Assembly: GCA_036504595.1 (NCBI GenBank) | Contig: DASXUX010000040.1 | Location: 1 to 64,000 of the forward strand | Reading direction: 5' to 3' | Length of the DNA stretch: 64,000 nucleotides | Origin: DASXUX01 sp036504595 | GTDB taxonomy: Bacteria; Planctomycetota; SZUA-567; H5-PLA8 | The notes under the pieces: model-generated | The model's input: the letters and a program-made list of their open reading frames with translations, nothing else | What the model was told of the DNA's origin: nothing | Database searches by the model: none | Program-made: the position numbers and the translations under genes | In this document: positions 8,380 through 17,123 of the stretch, in pieces | Numbering within the stretch: position 1 is the first letter of the stretch | Layout of the letters: each line of letters begins with the position of its first letter

Positions 8380-9471
8380 ATGAACGAACAAACTGAGCAA
8401 GTTGAAACGCAGAAAACGCCCGCGCCGCCATCGACCAGCGCTGCGCTGATGCTTCTGTCGCGGTTGCAGAGCGGCATCGGCCTGATCCTGATCATCATTC
8501 TGGCGATCGTGCTCAGCCCGCGCGCGCGCGATGGTTCGATCATCTTTCTTGAAAGCGGCAATCTGACCGACATCCTGAAGCAGGTTTCTGAAACGGGCAT
8601 CATGGCGCTTGGGATGACCTTCGTGATTCTGACGGCCGGTATCGATTTGTCCGTCGGCAGCATTCTGGCGCTCTCGGCAACGGTCACAGCGTTGTGCTTG
8701 GACAAGAGCCACTACGGCGCATGGTTTTCGAGTTCGTGCGGGAGTTTCGGCGTTCACATCGCGGCGGCGGCGGCTATGGGAATTCTGGCCGGAGCTGCCG
8801 TCGGCACGCTGAATGGCCTGGTCATCTCGCGTCTGAAGATTCAGCCGTTCATCGTCACGCTCGCGACGATGCTAGGCATTCGCGGACTGGCACGGCTGCT
8901 GGTTTCGAACACAAATATTGATTTTGGTTTCGGCAATGACGTCACGGCGGTTTTTTGTGACGTCGTTAGCCACAAAGCCTTCGTGATCGGCTCGCTGTTG
9001 ACCGTCGCCATCGTACTGGCTGTGCTGCTGAATCGCACGGTCTTCGGCCGCTACGTGCGAGCGATCGGCGACAATGAGCGCGCGGCGCTCTACACCGGCA
9101 TTCCCATCGGACGCATGAAAGTCTGGGTTTATGTGCTCGCCGGGCTGCTTACGGGATTGGCCGGTGTCATTCACGCCGCGCAAAGCCACCAAGGCAACGC
9201 GAACGACGGCGTCTCGTACGAACTGGACGCGATCGCGGCCGTCGTGATTGGCGGCACGCGGCTCAGCGGCGGGAGCGGAACGATCGTCGGCACCATGATC
9301 GGCACGTTGATCATGGGCATCCTGGTCAATCTTTTGGGCCTAAATGGCATGGACGAAAACCGAAAACTGATTATCAAGGCTGTCATCATTATTCTGGCGG
9401 TCTGGGTGCAGTCGGGCGGCAGAACGGCGTTGCTGAAACTGCTGCGGATGTGCGGACTGGTGCGTGCTTGA
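8365..9471 (+). CDS. Sugar ABC transporter permease, RbsC type
   Basis: A 368-residue very hydrophobic protein with about ten membrane segments. It carries the family signature GMTFVILTAGIDLSVGSILAL (residues about 90-110, cited in part) and IQPFIVTLATMLGIRGLARLL in the second half. It is the membrane channel of the CUT2 importer encoded with the ATPase at 6820 and the lipoprotein at 9486. The start at 8365 lies inside a heptamer repeat; ATG at 8380 (MNEQTEQVE) is an equally possible start. The stop at 9471 is only 14 bases from the next start, so the genes are co-transcribed. Confidence 0.9.
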   Translation: MDNGQMNEQTEQVETQKTPAPPSTSAALMLLSRLQSGIGLILIIILAIVLSPRARDGSIIFLESGNLTDILKQVSETGIMALGMTFVILTAGIDLSVGSILALSATVTALCLDKSHYGAWFSSSCGSFGVHIAAAAAMGILAGAAVGTLNGLVISRLKIQPFIVTLATMLGIRGLARLLVSNTNIDFGFGNDVTAVFCDVVSHKAFVIGSLLTVAIVLAVLLNRTVFGRYVRAIGDNERAALYTGIPIGRMKVWVYVLAGLLTGLAGVIHAAQSHQGNANDGVSYELDAIAAVVIGGTRLSGGSGTIVGTMIGTLIMGILVNLLGLNGMDENRKLIIKAVIIILAVWVQSGGRTALLKLLRMCGLVRA

Positions 9472-9485
9472 GATTGGGGGAAATC

Positions 9486-10463
9486 ATGCGGAAAGCGTTG
9501 GCGCAGTTTTCGGTCGCGGCATTTGTTCTGATGAGTCTGTCAGGTTGCGGATCCGGTTCGCAAACGGGCGGCACGTCAGGCAAGAAGAAATTCCTGGTCG
9601 TCTTCAGCCAGTGCAACAACGCCGAACCCTATCGCGCCGCGCAGAATGAGCTGCTGCAGAAACTCTTTTCAAATGATGAGGACGTCGAACTGCAGATCAC
9701 CGACGGCCAGCAGGACAATCTGAAGCAGATTTCGCAGATCGAAACTTCCATCCGCCAGAAGCCCAACCTGCTGATCGTCGCGCCCAACGAACGCGCGCCG
9801 CTCACCGGCGTGATGAAGAAGGCGATGGACGCCGGAATCCCCACGATTTGTCTGGAGCGCGACATCCTCGAACCGAACTATACGACGTACATCAAATGCG
9901 ACAACAAGGCGATCGGCCGCATGGCCGGTGAGTTCATCGTCAAGAAGTTGACCGAAAAGAACGGCGCGCCCAAAGGCACGATCGTTGAACTTAGCGGGCT
10001 GAAGGGCGTCGAAGGGGAAATCAACCGTCAGGCCGGCGCGCACGAAATCCTGGACAAGAATCCAGACATTAAGGTCGTCGATAATCCTGTCGCCGACTGG
10101 CTGCAGAGCAAGGGTCGCGAGCGCATGACCGAAGTGCTGAACGCCCAGCCGAAGATCGATTGCGTTTACGGCCACAACGACCCCATGGCCGTCGGCGCAT
10201 ACCTGGCCGCGAAAGAGAAGAACCGCGAAAAAGAGATGTTCTTCGTTGGCGTGGATGGGTTGGGCGGCGAAGCCGGCGGTATCAAGAAGGTGATGGACGG
10301 CGTGCTGGCGGCGACATTCGTTTACCCGCTGTGCGTCGATAAAGCCTATGAGATCGGCAGCAAGATCATGCGCGACCCCAGCTTCAAGCCGGAGAAAGAA
10401 TACGTGATGGAGTCCAAAGCCATCACACCGGAAAACGCAGCGCAGATTTACGGCGGGAAGTAA
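9486..10463 (+). CDS. Sugar-binding lipoprotein of ABC transporter, RbsB type
   Basis: 325 residues, start at ATG 9486 preceded by GGGGGA. The N-terminus is a lipoprotein signal with the lipobox LSGC near residue 18, so the mature protein is membrane-anchored. The rest is a periplasmic binding protein type 1 fold: KKFLVVFSQCNNAEPYR opens the first lobe, LIVAPNERAPLTGVMKKAMDAGIP follows, and DCVYGHNDPMAVGAYLAAKE is the typical hinge/ligand region. It delivers substrate to the permease at 8365. No LacI or ROK regulator lies beside the cluster, so control is not visible. The region 10464-10597 after it holds only GA-rich and heptamer repeat DNA. Confidence 0.9.
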   Translation: MRKALAQFSVAAFVLMSLSGCGSGSQTGGTSGKKKFLVVFSQCNNAEPYRAAQNELLQKLFSNDEDVELQITDGQQDNLKQISQIETSIRQKPNLLIVAPNERAPLTGVMKKAMDAGIPTICLERDILEPNYTTYIKCDNKAIGRMAGEFIVKKLTEKNGAPKGTIVELSGLKGVEGEINRQAGAHEILDKNPDIKVVDNPVADWLQSKGRERMTEVLNAQPKIDCVYGHNDPMAVGAYLAAKEKNREKEMFFVGVDGLGGEAGGIKKVMDGVLAATFVYPLCVDKAYEIGSKIMRDPSFKPEKEYVMESKAITPENAAQIYGGK

Positions 10464-10573
10464 CGGCCGGACGGGAGAGGAGGAGAAGGGGAGACGGGGA
10501 GCGAAAGGACGCGACGCAAGTACGGTTACTTGCCGAAGAGCTTCTGCGTTCTCTGCGGCAGAATGTTCTTCGG

Positions 10574-10600
10574 ACTCCAGACTCTAGACTCAGGACTTTA
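10574..10600. repeat. Heptanucleotide array ACTCYAG at the convergent gene ends
   Basis: Units ACTCCAG, ACTCTAG, ACTCAGG and ACTTTAC follow each other at 7-bp spacing (10574-10601). The array ends over the stop codon (10598-10600) of the minus-strand PA14 gene. Confidence 0.65.
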
Positions 10601-13261
10601 CTGTTCGTACTGCGGCTTTTTGCGCGCGTCGTGCCACAGGTTGGCCTCGGGAATTTCCTGCCAGCCATTGGCTCCGGGCGGTTGCCAGCGCACAGCCATG
10701 CTTGCGCCGCCGGCATACTCCTTATAGTCAATTTTGATTTCATGATCGCCTTTGGACAGCGTGGCGGAGCCTTCGTTCTTGTGCGAGACCTCTTTGCCAT
10801 CGATCCAGACGAAGATTTCATCGTCGGCCTGGCTCTGGAAACGGTAGCTCCCGTCCTGTTCGATTCGCAACAGACCGCGGAAGCGAATGCCGAAATGGTC
10901 GTTGGGCACCTTCGGGTCCGGTGAGCCCTGCCCCCAGTCGCAGACGAGCTTCGCCGTCGCTTTTCCGAAGATGAACTTCTGAAACGTATTTCCTGGAATG
11001 CCGAACCAGTAGCAAGTCCAGAGGCCCGGCACCAGCGGGTTCAGCGCGGCTTCCACATCAACCATCCGCTCGGCGATGGCCGGCGCGAACCGCCGCATCG
11101 CACGCGTGCCGGAATAGTCCTTGCCCAGATTATCCAAAGCGGCTTTAGCTTCCGGAAACTTCTTATCTTTGATCAGCGCTTCGGCTTTATGGAACTCCGC
11201 TTCCGCGGACTCCTCGCGTTCGATCGCGGCGAGCCGTCCGCGCAGATGCTTCAGCTTGTCGGCGGGTGCCTTCTCCTTCTCGGCTTCGTCCAACAGCGCG
11301 CGAATGGCTTTCACGCCGAAGGTGCTCTTGCCCGTGGAGAGGTTCGCCAGCGCGGCCAGCGCCAGCTTGACCTTGCTTTCGCCATCAGCCGGCATTCCAG
11401 CGCGAGCAAGTTCCCATACGGTGTCGGGCATCAGCTCGTCCAACGCCACACGAACGGTCGCCGTTCCGCCGCCGAGGTCGCGTTCGATGCTGAGCATATT
11501 GTCTTTGAAGGACTTCAGCGTGGCCTTGTTCGCGGCGCCGAGCTTGATCGATTTGCCATCGACCTTCTTGAGTTCCATTGCCGTCTTGCCGTCCAGTTTG
11601 GCCGGTGCTGCGGCAATGGCTTTGATCACATCGTCGATGTAACGCGCCATCGCGATGTCCACCTCGATCAGTGGGCGCTGGTCGGCCAACTTCGCGTTGG
11701 CCTTGGCCTGTTCCAGCCTGGCGAGTGCCGGCATCACCGCGCGCTTGGCCAGAAGACCGTACACGTCCTGCAGGCAGTCTTCGTATTCCAGTTGCGCCTG
11801 GAGGGCCCGGAGCTTGCCGAGGACGAATGGGTCGTCGGCGGGTGCGGCGTCCTTGGCCTGCGGCGCGGGTTCCGGTGCGGGGGACGTAGCCGCTGGTTGA
11901 GACGGCGGCTCTTGGGCTGGCGCCGCGGCGATCGTCGTGGTGGCTTGCTCATCGGAAAGCTCGCAGGGTGCCAGTCGCGCGCCCGTAATGGGGCGTTCCG
12001 GCGTGCCGTCGGGCATCTGCCAGCCGACGGCCACGAAGTCATCGACTTTTCCTTCTTTGTGGAGCACTTCGAAATAGTACTTCTTGCCTTTGGAAAGTGC
12101 GATGGGCGCAGACTTCTGGCTCGGCAACTTCTCCCATTCGCCCACGCCAACGCACGGGCACTCGGCAATCTTGACTTTTTTCGCCGGCGTCTCATCGGTG
12201 CTCAAGAAGAGAATTCCTTCGTCGTCACTATAGATGAAGAACGTGTACGCGCCATCCGCCGGCGGCATGAGATAGCCGCGGAATCGCGCCCCGTAGTCGT
12301 CGCCGGCGCCATTCGGGCCGGCCAGGGACGTGACTTTCGAGCGGCTGTCCGGGTGCGCCGGGAACTTGGGGCTTTTCAGCAAGTCTCCGACACGTGAGCC
12401 GCCGATGCCGTTCCACACTTCGCGGTAAACGAACCCCGGTGCCCAACCGCCTTCGGGGGCCTTGAGTTCATCGCGCAACTTCGCCGCATCTTTCCCCGCG
12501 CGCAAGCTGGCGTATTTCTCCGCCAGATCGTCGAGCTTCGTATGGTAGTACCCAACGTCGTCCGGATGATCTTTATGGTACTTGAGAGCTTCGTCGAGCA
12601 TCCGCAGAGCGTACCCGGCGCGGAAATCGCCGGCCTCTTCGTCCACTGGAGCGGGCGGCGCTTTCTCCGGTGTTTCCTCCTTTGTTTTCTTATCGGCTGC
12701 GGCAGGAGCTGGAATAGGGGCGGGCAGGGGCGCTTGCGCGAGTTTCAACGGTTTCTCATCGGGTTTAGGCGCAACAACAGCCGCTGGCTTCGCAGTGTCT
12801 GTGCTCTGTGAGACGGTGGCCGTCTTTGGAGGAGATCCCCCACCGCTCGCGATGATCAGCCCCACGCCAAGCCCCAGCAACACCACGCCGCCGGCGATAG
12901 CGCCGATCATCATGGGCGTCACCTTCTTTGCCTTGGCCTCTGCGGCGGCTCGCGCCGTGGATTTCCGTACGGCGTCTACCGAGATCGCTTCCGTGGTGAC
13001 ACGCGGCACCTGCGAGGTTGGGATCTTCTGCGTGGCAGGCGAGACCGCGCCGTGACGGCCAGTGGGCGGAAGCTTGATCACACCGCTGGGCACCTTCGCC
13101 GTCGGCAAGACCGCATTGGCGCCGGTGGGAAGCTTGGAAGTGCGTTCGGCGGAACACTTGCCGCACAGAAACTCATTTTCGTCGAGTTTCTGCGCCGCGC
13201 CGGACTGCAGTTCGGCTTCGAGAATGCGGCGTCCGCAGCCTTCACAGTAAATCAGGATCAT
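10598..13261 (-). CDS. Membrane protein with N-terminal zinc ribbon and two PA14 domains
   Basis: 887 residues. The N-terminus has two CxxC pairs (YCEGC near 7-10, LCGKC near 33-36) that look like a zinc ribbon, then a low-complexity linker and one membrane helix (MMIGAIAGGVVLLGLGVGL, about 117-135), followed by a Pro/Ala/Lys-rich stretch. Two PA14-like beta-barrel domains follow: about 280-400 (RFRGYLMPPADGAYTFFIYSDDE) and about 760-875 (RFRGLLRIEQDGSYRFQSQADDE, both cited in part). Between them is an alpha-helical, charged region of about 300 residues. PA14 domains bind carbohydrates in many surface proteins. The topology suggests a cytoplasmic ribbon and external sugar-binding domains, which fits a surface or sensor role beside a sugar cluster. 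No enzyme motif is visible. The gene is convergent with the ABC cluster and divergent from ilvB. Confidence 0.75.
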   Translation of the reverse strand: MILIYCEGCGRRILEAELQSGAAQKLDENEFLCGKCSAERTSKLPTGANAVLPTAKVPSGVIKLPPTGRHGAVSPATQKIPTSQVPRVTTEAISVDAVRKSTARAAAEAKAKKVTPMMIGAIAGGVVLLGLGVGLIIASGGGSPPKTATVSQSTDTAKPAAVVAPKPDEKPLKLAQAPLPAPIPAPAAADKKTKEETPEKAPPAPVDEEAGDFRAGYALRMLDEALKYHKDHPDDVGYYHTKLDDLAEKYASLRAGKDAAKLRDELKAPEGGWAPGFVYREVWNGIGGSRVGDLLKSPKFPAHPDSRSKVTSLAGPNGAGDDYGARFRGYLMPPADGAYTFFIYSDDEGILFLSTDETPAKKVKIAECPCVGVGEWEKLPSQKSAPIALSKGKKYYFEVLHKEGKVDDFVAVGWQMPDGTPERPITGARLAPCELSDEQATTTIAAAPAQEPPSQPAATSPAPEPAPQAKDAAPADDPFVLGKLRALQAQLEYEDCLQDVYGLLAKRAVMPALARLEQAKANAKLADQRPLIEVDIAMARYIDDVIKAIAAAPAKLDGKTAMELKKVDGKSIKLGAANKATLKSFKDNMLSIERDLGGGTATVRVALDELMPDTVWELARAGMPADGESKVKLALAALANLSTGKSTFGVKAIRALLDEAEKEKAPADKLKHLRGRLAAIEREESAEAEFHKAEALIKDKKFPEAKAALDNLGKDYSGTRAMRRFAPAIAERMVDVEAALNPLVPGLWTCYWFGIPGNTFQKFIFGKATAKLVCDWGQGSPDPKVPNDHFGIRFRGLLRIEQDGSYRFQSQADDEIFVWIDGKEVSHKNEGSATLSKGDHEIKIDYKEYAGGASMAVRWQPPGANGWQEIPEANLWHDARKKPQYEQ

Positions 13262-13676
13262 CGTTTACTGCCTTTGATGCCGACGCTCATGCAGCCACGA
13301 CAACGCGCGGCTCCGCACAACGCTGCACTTCATGTCGGTTCTTCGCAGAAGATTGTAGCGGCAAAGGTACTCGCGTACAGTTCAATCATGCGCAGCATTC
13401 GTGTGAGCAACCAACAACAGAATGCAGTACTGTGGATCGAAAACGGCGAAACATCCTTCTGATGTTGAGAAGGTCATTAGTAAGAGTGTATACAAAGACA
13501 AGGTTGTAAATCAACATTGCCTAATAAGCATAGATTTATTTCAATAGTTGTATACTAAACGAAAATGCATGAAAACTTGCCTTGCAAACGCGAGTTCCCG
13601 AGGTATTATTCTCGAAACCCGGCATCGAGCAACAGCATGAGTGCGCCGGCGGACCGGTCTGCGCAAGGAGGACGTC
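13262..13676. other. AT-rich divergent intergenic region with putative operator half-sites
   Basis: This 415-bp gap between the divergent PA14 gene and ilvB has no convincing gene. It is clearly more AT-rich than its surroundings from about 13475 to 13610. GTATACAA (13488-13495) and TTGTATAC (13548-13555) are perfect inverted 8-mers, and GTTG-TAAAT-CAAC (13503-13515) lies between them. These may be regulator sites for the ilv genes. No T-box or leucine-rich attenuator peptide was recognised. Confidence 0.4.
13582..13609 (+). promoter_or_regulatory. Putative sigma-70-type promoter of ilvB
   Basis: TTGCAA (13582-13587) and TATTAT (13604-13609) are separated by 16 bp, close to the vegetative consensus, and lie about 70 bp before the ilvB start codon. 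This would leave a leader of about 60 bases, too short for a T-box. Confidence 0.5.
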
Positions 13677-15410
13677 GTGTCGAAGAAAGTCACCGTGGAA
13701 AACATGCCTGGCGCGCGCGTGCTGCTGGAGTGTCTGAAGAACGAAGGCGTCGAACTCATTTTCGGGTATCCCGGTGGCGCAACGATTCCCATCTACGACG
13801 CGCTTTACGGCTTTCCCGCGATCAAGCATATCCTCGTCCGCCACGAACAAGGCGCCGCTCACGCGGCCGACGGGTACTCCCGCGCCAGCGGAGGGGTGGG
13901 CGTGTGCCTGGCCACCAGCGGCCCGGGCGCTACCAACCTGGTCACAGGAATTGGGACGGCCTTTGCCGACTCAGTGCCAATGGTGGCGATCACCGGACAG
14001 GTCAAACGCAGCCTGATCGGCAGCGATGCGTTTCAAGAAGCCGACATCACCGGCATCTGCCGTCCGATCACCAAGCAGGCATACTTGATCAAGGACGTCG
14101 CTCAGTTGCCGCGCGTGATCAAGGAAGCATTTTACATCGCCCGGACCGGAAGGCCCGGCCCGGTGCTGGTGGACATTCCACGCGACGTTCAAAGCGATAC
14201 CTACACCGGGCCGCTGGATGTGCCTATGGATCTGCCCGGCTACAATCCACTGATTGAGCCGGCCTCCGAGGAAATCGAAGCGGCCGCTGAAGCGATCAAC
14301 ACGGCCGAGCGGCCTCTGCTCTACGTCGGTGGCGGCTGTGTGAACGCCGGAGCCTTCCGCGAACTGCGCGCGGCGGCGGAGCGGGCGAATCTTCCCGTTG
14401 CGTTGACGCTGATGGCGCTGGGGTCGTTCCCGGGGCATCATCCGCTGTGCCTTGGCATGGCTGGCATGCATGGGACGGTCAGCGCGAACTATGCAATGGA
14501 TCACTGCGATGCAATGATCAGCGTCGGGGCGCGTTTTGATGATCGCATCACGGGGCGCATCGACAAATTCTCTGTGGGTTCGAAGAAGATTCACTTCGAC
14601 ATCGATCCCACCTGCATCAGCAAGAATGTCGCGGCCGATTTCCCCGTCATCGGCGATGTGCGCGAGGGCCTCAAGCGCATCTTCAAGCATTTGAAGAACA
14701 AAGAACGCAAGACCTGGCTTTCCGAACTGAAGGCGCAACAAATGGCGCACCCGCTGATGTACCCGGCCAACGGCATGCGCGCGCAGCACGTGATCGACCG
14801 GATCAGCCACTTCGCCAAGGGCAAAGCCATCATCGTTACCGACGTCGGCCAACATCAGATGTGGGCGGCGCAATACTGCATCATCGATGAGCCGCGCCAT
14901 TTCCTGACCTCCGGCGGCCTGGGCACGATGGGCTTCGGCCTGCCGGCGGCCATCGGGGCTCAGATGAGCCGCCCCGAAGAGGAAGTCTGGTGTATTACCG
15001 GCGATGGCTCCATCATGATGAAGATTCAGGAACTGGTGACGGCTCGGCGCATGAAACTGCCGATCAAGATCGCGCTGATGAACAACGGGTACCTGGGCAT
15101 GGTGCGGCAGTGGCAGGAAATGTTCTGGGACCGGCACTATTCCGAAGTGGACCTTTCCGATAACCCGGACTTCTGCGAGGTGGCCAAGGCCTTCGGCTGC
15201 GCGACGCTGCGCTGCGAGAAGCGCGAAGAGGTCGATGCCACGATTAAGGAAGCCTACAAGTTCAAGGATGTCCCGGTGCTGATCGACTTCCGCGTGGCCG
15301 TGGAGGAGAACGTCTATCCGATGGTTCCCGGCGGCGGCGCCCTGGCCGACATCATGTACGACCCGCTGGAGAAGCAGCAGGCCGCGGTGGCGAACGGGGG
15401 CGCGCAGTGA
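13677..15410 (+). CDS. ilvB: Acetolactate synthase large subunit
   Basis: 577 residues. The GTG at 13677 is chosen because a perfect AAGGAGG lies at 13665-13671, 5 bases upstream. The enzyme joins two pyruvates (or pyruvate and 2-oxobutyrate) in valine, leucine and isoleucine synthesis, using thiamine diphosphate, Mg and FAD. Visible features: the ThDP pyrimidine-binding half with the catalytic Glu in VRHEQGAAHAADGYSRASG, the quinone/FAD-type middle domain, and the ThDP motif GDGSIMMKIQELVTA...NNGYLGMVRQWQ in the C-terminal half. Length is normal for the family. The regulatory subunit gene is not adjacent but about 3.5 kb downstream (18890), separated by an inserted four-gene block and ilvC. 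Confidence 0.95.
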   Translation: MSKKVTVENMPGARVLLECLKNEGVELIFGYPGGATIPIYDALYGFPAIKHILVRHEQGAAHAADGYSRASGGVGVCLATSGPGATNLVTGIGTAFADSVPMVAITGQVKRSLIGSDAFQEADITGICRPITKQAYLIKDVAQLPRVIKEAFYIARTGRPGPVLVDIPRDVQSDTYTGPLDVPMDLPGYNPLIEPASEEIEAAAEAINTAERPLLYVGGGCVNAGAFRELRAAAERANLPVALTLMALGSFPGHHPLCLGMAGMHGTVSANYAMDHCDAMISVGARFDDRITGRIDKFSVGSKKIHFDIDPTCISKNVAADFPVIGDVREGLKRIFKHLKNKERKTWLSELKAQQMAHPLMYPANGMRAQHVIDRISHFAKGKAIIVTDVGQHQMWAAQYCIIDEPRHFLTSGGLGTMGFGLPAAIGAQMSRPEEEVWCITGDGSIMMKIQELVTARRMKLPIKIALMNNGYLGMVRQWQEMFWDRHYSEVDLSDNPDFCEVAKAFGCATLRCEKREEVDATIKEAYKFKDVPVLIDFRVAVEENVYPMVPGGGALADIMYDPLEKQQAAVANGGAQ

Positions 15411-15472
15411 CGTGTGGGGCATAGGTGGCGCAGAGCGAATCGGCGGAGTAGACTAGGGGGTGGAGGTGCCCT

Positions 15473-15769
15473 ATGGCAGCAACAAGTCCGGTAGACATCG
15501 GGACGATGATCTGGCGCACGCCAACGATCTCAGGAAGCCGCGCGTGCATCGCAGGGACCGGCATGTCCGTGAAGTGCATTGCGGGCTGGTACAAGATGGG
15601 CTTGGAGCCTGAGGAGATCATGGTCAAGTACGAACATTTGACTATCGCGCAGGTGTACGCGGCTCTGGCCTACTACCATGCCAATCGAGACGAGATTGAG
15701 GCGGAGATGGCTGAGGATGAACGCGCGGAGCGGGAGGGGGCTGCTGCGGCGCGCGCCCGGCGCTCGTGA
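15473..15769 (+). CDS. DUF433 domain protein, antitoxin-like
   Basis: 98 residues, start ATG 15473 with GGAGGTG 4 bases upstream. The core (SGSRACIAGTGMSVKCIAGWYKMGLEPEEI) is a DUF433 winged-helix-like domain, known as a VapB-type antitoxin partner; the tail is charged (Glu/Ala/Arg-rich). It overlaps the next gene by four bases (GTGA), the usual arrangement of DUF433-DUF5615 pairs. It would bind DNA and neutralise the partner nuclease (family knowledge). It opens the block inserted between ilvB and ilvC. Confidence 0.8.
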   Translation: MAATSPVDIGTMIWRTPTISGSRACIAGTGMSVKCIAGWYKMGLEPEEIMVKYEHLTIAQVYAALAYYHANRDEIEAEMAEDERAEREGAAAARARRS

Positions 15770-16122
15770 GTTTCACCATCTACTTTGACGAGGATTCCCA
15801 GGACGCCGACTTGATTCGCATTCTGCGTGCACGCGGGTTGACGGTCTCGTCAGTGAACGAACAGGGCATGCAACGGCGCCACGATGACGAGCAACTAGCG
15901 CTTGCGGCAGAAAAAGGATGGGTGCTCTTTACATTTAACGTTAGCGACTTCTGCAGGATTAACAGCGAGTGGCTTCAAGCTGGAAGATCGCACGCGAGGA
16001 TCATTATAGGCTTTCAGCAGCGTTTTCAGCTTGGAGAACTCGCGGGCCGAATTGTCCACATCGAGCGTGCGCTTTCCGCCGAGGAAATGAAGAACCGGCT
16101 GGAGTTCCTGAGCAACTGGTGA
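15766..16122 (+). CDS. DUF5615 PIN-like nuclease, toxin-like
   Basis: 118 residues, GTG start at 15766 overlapping the upstream stop. It begins with FTIYFDEDSQDADLIRILRARG and has DDEQLALAAEKGWVLFTFNVSDF, the pattern of the DUF5615/Mut7-C-like PIN family: acidic residues in FDED, in the DDE turn, and in the ..FNVSDF strand. The conserved T-x-D of that strand is present here as F-N-V-S-D, so the last acidic residue is kept. Predicted role: ribonuclease toxin of the pair with the DUF433 protein. The genes are translationally coupled. Confidence 0.78.
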   Translation: MSFTIYFDEDSQDADLIRILRARGLTVSSVNEQGMQRRHDDEQLALAAEKGWVLFTFNVSDFCRINSEWLQAGRSHARIIIGFQQRFQLGELAGRIVHIERALSAEEMKNRLEFLSNW

Positions 16123-16130
16123 GGGGAAGT

Positions 16131-17057
16131 ATGGCGATTCCGGACTACGACACTTTGATTCTCCCACTTCTGAAGGTGCTCAGTGACGGCAAAGAGCGTG
16201 CCTTCGGTGATTGCGTAGATGTGCTTGCAAAACAGTTTCGATTAACCGCGGACGAACAACGCGAGCTCTTGCCCAGCCGCACTCCGATCTTCAGCAGTCG
16301 TGCTGGTTGGGCTAAGACCTACGCCAAAAAAGCCGGTCTGCTCGAACAGCCACGTCGTTCATGGGTAAAGATCACCGAGCGTGGGACACAGGTGCTGAAA
16401 GATCCTCCCGAGAAGATTGACATAAAGTTTCTGCGGAAATTCCCGGAGTTCGTGGCGTTCCAGAGTGCTCATGGGTCGCGTGACACGAGCGAGTCCGCAC
16501 GTTCTGAAGCAGCGCCATCTGCGGTCGCTAAGCCACCCGAGGAAGTCATCGACTCCGCCTTTCTCAGCATGAAACAGCAGCTCGCCTCCGAGCTTCTGGA
16601 GCAGATTCTGCGCTGCTCGCCAACCTTCTTCGAGCGCCTTGTGGTGGACCTGCTCGTCGCGATGGGCTACGGCGGGTCGGTTCATGACGCCGGTCGGGCG
16701 CTGGTGGTCGGGAAGAGCGGCGATGGCGGCATCGACGGCATCATCAAGCAAGATAAGTTGGGCCTGGATGCCATCTACGTGCAGGCCAAACGCTGGGAAG
16801 CCAACATCAGCCGGCCACAAATTCAAGGTTTTGTCGGCGCGCTGCACGGCCGGGCCAACAAAGGAGTGTTCATCACGACCTCGTCATTCACGAAGGAGGC
16901 GCGTGAGTATGCGGACGAGTTGCGCGACCTGAAGGTGATTCTCATCGATGGTCAGGATCTCGCTGACCTGATGATCGAGCACGGCATTGGCGTCTCCCCT
17001 AAAGCTACTTACGTTGTGAAGAAAGTCGATTATGATTACTTCGTGGAAGAGGAGTGA
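16131..17057 (+). CDS. Mrr-type restriction endonuclease (probable type IV)
   Basis: 308 residues, start 16131 with GAGGGGA 5 bases before, 8 bases after the toxin-like gene. The N-terminal 95 residues (PDYDTLILPLLKVLSDG ... WVKITERGTQVL) are the winged-helix Mrr N-terminal domain. The C-terminal 130 residues are the Mrr catalytic domain of the PD-(D/E)xK fold: FERLVVDLLVAMGYGG, then GDGGIDGII with the catalytic Asp, then the Q-x-K motif in IYVQAKRW, and VFITTSSFTKEAREYA. Such enzymes cut DNA carrying foreign modification (family knowledge). No methyltransferase is near, which supports a stand-alone, modification-dependent role. Confidence 0.88.
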   Translation: MAIPDYDTLILPLLKVLSDGKERAFGDCVDVLAKQFRLTADEQRELLPSRTPIFSSRAGWAKTYAKKAGLLEQPRRSWVKITERGTQVLKDPPEKIDIKFLRKFPEFVAFQSAHGSRDTSESARSEAAPSAVAKPPEEVIDSAFLSMKQQLASELLEQILRCSPTFFERLVVDLLVAMGYGGSVHDAGRALVVGKSGDGGIDGIIKQDKLGLDAIYVQAKRWEANISRPQIQGFVGALHGRANKGVFITTSSFTKEAREYADELRDLKVILIDGQDLADLMIEHGIGVSPKATYVVKKVDYDYFVEEE

Positions 17058-17123
17058 CCGGCTATGACGATACAGACACGCCGCATAGCGCCGATGTCCG
17101 GGCGCTGTATTGGGGGGAAACCG

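Noticed and set aside
13610..13676. T-box or peptide attenuator before ilvB
   Set aside because: The leader after the likely promoter is only about 60 bases; no T-box bulge, specifier loop or branched-chain-rich leader peptide is seen.
13565..14257. A 230-codon frame overlapping the ilvB start
   Set aside because: It is out of frame with ilvB, strongly Arg-rich, and shadows conserved ThDP-binding sequence; the AAGGAGG site serves the ilvB GTG.
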